Below are positions 29,404 to 32,100 of a DNA stretch of 32,100 nt, piece after piece. The notes under the pieces are model-generated. The model saw only the letters and a program-made list of their open reading frames with translations, did not search any database and was not told the DNA's origin. The translations under genes and the position numbers were made by a program. How positions within the stretch are numbered: position 1 is the first letter of the stretch; every line of letters starts with the position of its first letter. This DNA comes from Ramicandelaber brevisporus (taxonomy: Eukaryota > Kickxellomycota > Ramicandelaberales > Ramicandelaberaceae), in the NCBI GenBank assembly GCA_025201865.1, contig MU602739.1, positions 18,555 to 50,654 on the forward strand, in the 5' to 3' direction.

Positions 29404-31596
29404 TTACATGTAGGTAGAATTATAGACTGGTGGGAGATCAGCTGGGTCAATCTTTTCGTCATTGGGCAGCACGAGCTCATGAAGAGCACGACCAGCTGGA
29501 CACATTGGCAGAATGTGCTCAGCCTTGTCCACACGAGCATCGAACACAATTGGCTGGGTGCTGTCGTGATGTATGAATTTGTGCATAGCCTCTGGCAGCT
29601 CGCGTGGTGTGCGTGCCCGGATACCGGCAGCACCCATGGCTTCAGCGAGCTTGACAAAGTCTGGGTTCACCATCTCCGTGCCAGAGTAGCGCTTGTCGTA
29701 GAAGAGATCCTGCCACTGCTTGACCATGCCCTGGAACTCGTTGTTGAGAATGAGCACCTTGATGCCGAGCTTGTATTGAACAGCGGTGGCCAGCTCCATG
29801 CCGGTCATGCAGAAGCAGGCGTCGCCGTCAATGGCAACCACAACCGAGGACCGATCAGCCGCCTTGGCACCAATGGCTGCTGGGATGCCGAAGCCCATCG
29901 TGCCAAGACCACCAGACGAGACAAACTTGCGTGGGTACTTGCTGTTGAGATACTGCGCAGCCCACATCTGATGCTGGCCGACACCAGTGGTAATCACGGT
30001 GCGGTCCTTCATTGGCTCAATCTGGCGACGCAGCTCCTCGAGCACAGTCTGTGGCTTGAGCATAGAGTCCGGAGTAGCCTCGCGCTCGTACGTGAAGCTG
30101 TACTTTCTCTTCCAGTCAGCAATCTTAGCAAACCACTCTGGCCGGCGGTATCCAGCACTAGTGCCATTACTACTGCTGGCTGGCGGCGATGCTCGATTAT
30201 TATACAGCGACTCAACCATTGGCAGCAGCTTGCCCAAGTTGTCAACCACATCGCCCTCCACCGCAATGTCGACCTGCACAACCTTGTTGATGTTCTTTGG
30301 CAAAATGTCAAAGTGCACAATACCACCGCGGCCCTCTGCTGCAGCCTGCTTGGCAGCTGGCGCAAACTTTTTGAGATTGCCAGTGACACGGTCATCGAAA
30401 CGAGCGCCGAGAGCAATGATGAGATCAGCATTCTGCATGGCCAGGTTGGCGTAGACAGAGCCGTGCATGCCGAGCATGTGGAGAGCGCGTGGATCACTTT
30501 CATCAACGGCACCAAGAGCAAGCAGAGTGGTGGTCACTGGAATATCAGCCATGGCGGCGAGACGACGGAGAAGCTCAGGACCCTGCAGAGAACCGTTGAT
30601 GCCCTGGCCGACATACAGAACTGGCTGCTTGGCGGTGGCAATGAGCTCAGCAACCTTTTTGAGAGTGGCGTTGAGAGAGGCGTCGGCAAAGTGGGTGGCT
30701 TGCTCAGACTCGGCCTGGGATGGAGATGGACGAGCTGGAATGACCGGGGCAGATGGAATTGGACGATTCAGGACGCCGGCGGTGACATCCTTTGGCAGAT
30801 CAATGAGCACTGGACCTGGACGGCCGGAGGTGGCAATCTGGAAGGCTTCGTTGATGCGACGTGGCAGCTCAGCAATGTCCTTGACCATGACGTTCCATTT
30901 AGTACAGGCGCGGGTGATGCCCACCACATCGGCCTCTTGGAAACTGTCCGAGCCGATGGCCGTGGTCGGCACCTGGCCAGTTGCAACAATGAGCGGCGTG
31001 CCGTCGCTCAGAGCGTCTTGCATTGCTGTCACAACGTTGGTTGCGCCAGGACCGCTGGTCACGAGCACAACGCCAGGCTTGCCAGTCACACGTGCATACC
31101 CTTGTGCCATGTGTCCTGCTCCTTGCTCATGCCGCGGCAGGATAAACTCAAAATGGGGACTTTTGTAGATGGCATCGAACACTGGCAGGATAGCGCCGCC
31201 GGGATAACCAAACACATGAGTCACACCATGTTTCAGCATCATGTTGTGGAAGATATCACCACCAGTCATGCCAATGAACGAGCTGTCATGAGCAGAGCCC
31301 TTTGCGCCGGATGGCTTGACAAACGGCTCTGGCTCCTTATGCTTTGTGGCTGGAGAAGCTGAGGTGGCTGCTGAAGGAGCTGAGGATGGGGCTGCGGCTG
31401 GGGCTGCGGAGGTGGCAGCAGAGGATGCCTTAGTGGAAGAGGAGGAGGAGCTGGAGATAGTGCGAGATCCACTGCAGGCGGAGAGATGAGCAGCAAGCGA
31501 GCGTCTGGCACAGCGACGAGTGCTGGCTGCCAAAGCAGTGCGGCTGGCGACGATTGGAGATACAATAATAGATGAAGCGGGTCTTACGATAACCAT
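29404..31596 (-). CDS. ILV2: Acetolactate synthase catalytic subunit, mitochondrial
   Basis: A ThDP-dependent enzyme that condenses pyruvate to 2-acetolactate (or with 2-ketobutyrate to 2-aceto-2-hydroxybutyrate), the first common step of valine, leucine and isoleucine synthesis. Residues 1-50 are rich in Arg, Ser and Ala and lack acidic residues, as expected of a mitochondrial presequence; a Ser/Ala-rich linker follows to about 85. Catalytic Glu157 sits in RHEQGAGHMAQGYAR; SGPGATN is at 181-187; GQVPT at 208-212. ThDP/Mg ligands are Asp592 (GDACF) and Asn619 in NNEFQGMVKQWQ; Trp628 there is the plant Trp574 equivalent. The length, 730, exceeds yeast Ilv2 (687) because of the linker. Residue 218 is Ser where yeast and plants have Ala (SDSFQE against TDAFQE). 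Codon choice is strongly biased, as in a highly expressed gene. Confidence 0.96.
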   Translation of the reverse strand: MVIVRPASSIIVSPIVASRTALAASTRRCARRSLAAHLSACSGSRTISSSSSSSTKASSAATSAAPAAAPSSAPSAATSASPATKHKEPEPFVKPSGAKGSAHDSSFIGMTGGDIFHNMMLKHGVTHVFGYPGGAILPVFDAIYKSPHFEFILPRHEQGAGHMAQGYARVTGKPGVVLVTSGPGATNVVTAMQDALSDGTPLIVATGQVPTTAIGSDSFQEADVVGITRACTKWNVMVKDIAELPRRINEAFQIATSGRPGPVLIDLPKDVTAGVLNRPIPSAPVIPARPSPSQAESEQATHFADASLNATLKKVAELIATAKQPVLYVGQGINGSLQGPELLRRLAAMADIPVTTTLLALGAVDESDPRALHMLGMHGSVYANLAMQNADLIIALGARFDDRVTGNLKKFAPAAKQAAAEGRGGIVHFDILPKNINKVVQVDIAVEGDVVDNLGKLLPMVESLYNNRASPPASSSNGTSAGYRRPEWFAKIADWKRKYSFTYEREATPDSMLKPQTVLEELRRQIEPMKDRTVITTGVGQHQMWAAQYLNSKYPRKFVSSGGLGTMGFGIPAAIGAKAADRSSVVVAIDGDACFCMTGMELATAVQYKLGIKVLILNNEFQGMVKQWQDLFYDKRYSGTEMVNPDFVKLAEAMGAAGIRARTPRELPEAMHKFIHHDSTQPIVFDARVDKAEHILPMCPAGRALHELVLPNDEKIDPADLPPVYNSTYM

Positions 31597-32100
31597 GGTT
31601 GTACGCTATTTTACGAGGTTGAGAAGAGGTAGCAGAAACAAGACTGTTGTTTGTGTTGTTGGTGTGGGTTGTAGGATTGTAGTTGGTGTGGTTGACGGTA
31701 ACGGGTAACGGATGGATAGCAAAGCCAAGGAGTGGCGACAATTGAGAGTCGGGCTGTTGTGTGTGTGTTTGTGTTTTGGGCGAGTGAGTGAGCGAGTTTG
31801 TGAGTTTGTGTAGTTCGCAGAGGACGAATTGAGTCAGTTAGAAACAAAAAAGTAAGCGCTGGGGCTGGGCGTTGATTCAAGCAATTAGGTGTAGGCGTTC
31901 AGAAGGCAAAAGGGAAGTTGAAGATAGTGATTGAGATTCAAATGCACTTTTTATGTAGTTGGCGACTAGGCGGGCGGACAGCAGGTCGATTGGAATGTGA
32001 CTGTATTGCGCGTGAAGATAGTGATGGCGGTGGATGGGCGGCGGGGTTGCTGGCGAATCAGCGGCGAAGCGGCAGACGACGGAAAACGCGGGTGGAGAGA
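31597..32100 (-). promoter_or_regulatory. ILV2 upstream region
   Basis: These 504 bases to the right edge lie upstream of ILV2 and hold GTT/GTG-rich sequence (31640-31680, 31757-31812). I see no supported ORF. The small minus-strand frame at 31611-31880 has no domain. The leader contains the TGAGTCA listed separately. Confidence 0.5.
31830..31836. promoter_or_regulatory. Gcn4/CPC1-type site TGAGTCA upstream of ILV2
   Basis: A perfect TGASTCA core lies about 235 nt upstream of the ILV2 ATG. Gcn4/Cpc1 general amino-acid control acts through this motif on branched-chain amino-acid genes in yeast and filamentous fungi. About four copies are expected by chance in 32 kb, so the position in the right promoter, not the match itself, is the evidence. 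No Leu3-type CCGGNNCCGG was seen. Confidence 0.45.

Noticed and set aside
29479-31362. A 627-codon open frame antisense to ILV2.
   Set aside because: It is a shadow of the strong codon bias of ILV2, shows no recognisable domain, and the sense strand codes a clear, complete enzyme.
1-32100. Mobile elements, tRNA or rRNA genes, CRISPR arrays, secondary-metabolite cluster.
   Set aside because: I saw no transposase or reverse-transcriptase motifs, terminal repeats, RNA gene signatures or clustered biosynthetic enzymes. The only repeats are microsatellites, coding repeats and the two SPT7 duplications.

Overview
The window is eukaryotic nuclear DNA, most likely from an early-diverging (zygomycete-grade) fungus. 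It carries a fungal-type SPT7 with both a bromodomain and a histone fold, an ILV2-type acetolactate synthase with a mitochondrial leader, a DHA2-type MFS exporter, two F-box proteins and a small secreted cysteine-rich peptide. Genes are compact and nearly intron-free. Many proteins carry long Gln, Ser, Pro or Gly low-complexity inserts coded by mixed CAG/CAA and similar repeats. A Kickxellomycotina-like source is a guess from gene style and cannot be proven here.

Layout. The left edge cuts into DPB2/POLE2 (+, DNA polymerase epsilon subunit B). A convergent F-box gene (-) follows. A divergent spacer with a (CTGT)8 microsatellite leads to CAP2 (+, F-actin capping protein beta). CAP2 converges at only about 110 bp with a very long SPT7 gene (-, SAGA subunit). 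Then come a membrane-anchored PHP-domain protein (-), a 60-residue secreted six-cysteine peptide (-), an MFS drug:H+ antiporter (-) and a 1,912-residue RCK/Ime2-type protein kinase (-). Divergent from the kinase is a short-chain dehydrogenase with a long disordered N-terminus (+), then a second F-box protein (+), and convergent with that ILV2 (-). The ILV2 promoter region has a canonical Gcn4/AP-1-type TGAGTCA.

The genes are unrelated housekeeping, regulatory and transport loci. I see no metabolic cluster, operon, mobile element, CRISPR array, tRNA or rRNA.

The most striking feature is in SPT7. Its reading frame is broken twice, each time exactly at a perfect short tandem duplication (76-bp period at 10998-11149; 67-bp period at 9285-9417). 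The 67-bp duplication contains a ready-made 61-nt GTATGT...CTCCTCAG intron spanning the copy junction. Removing it restores the frame and leaves only a two-residue duplication. This is what intron birth by tandem duplication would look like, although an assembly artefact must be excluded. The 76-bp duplication has no equally clean splice solution.
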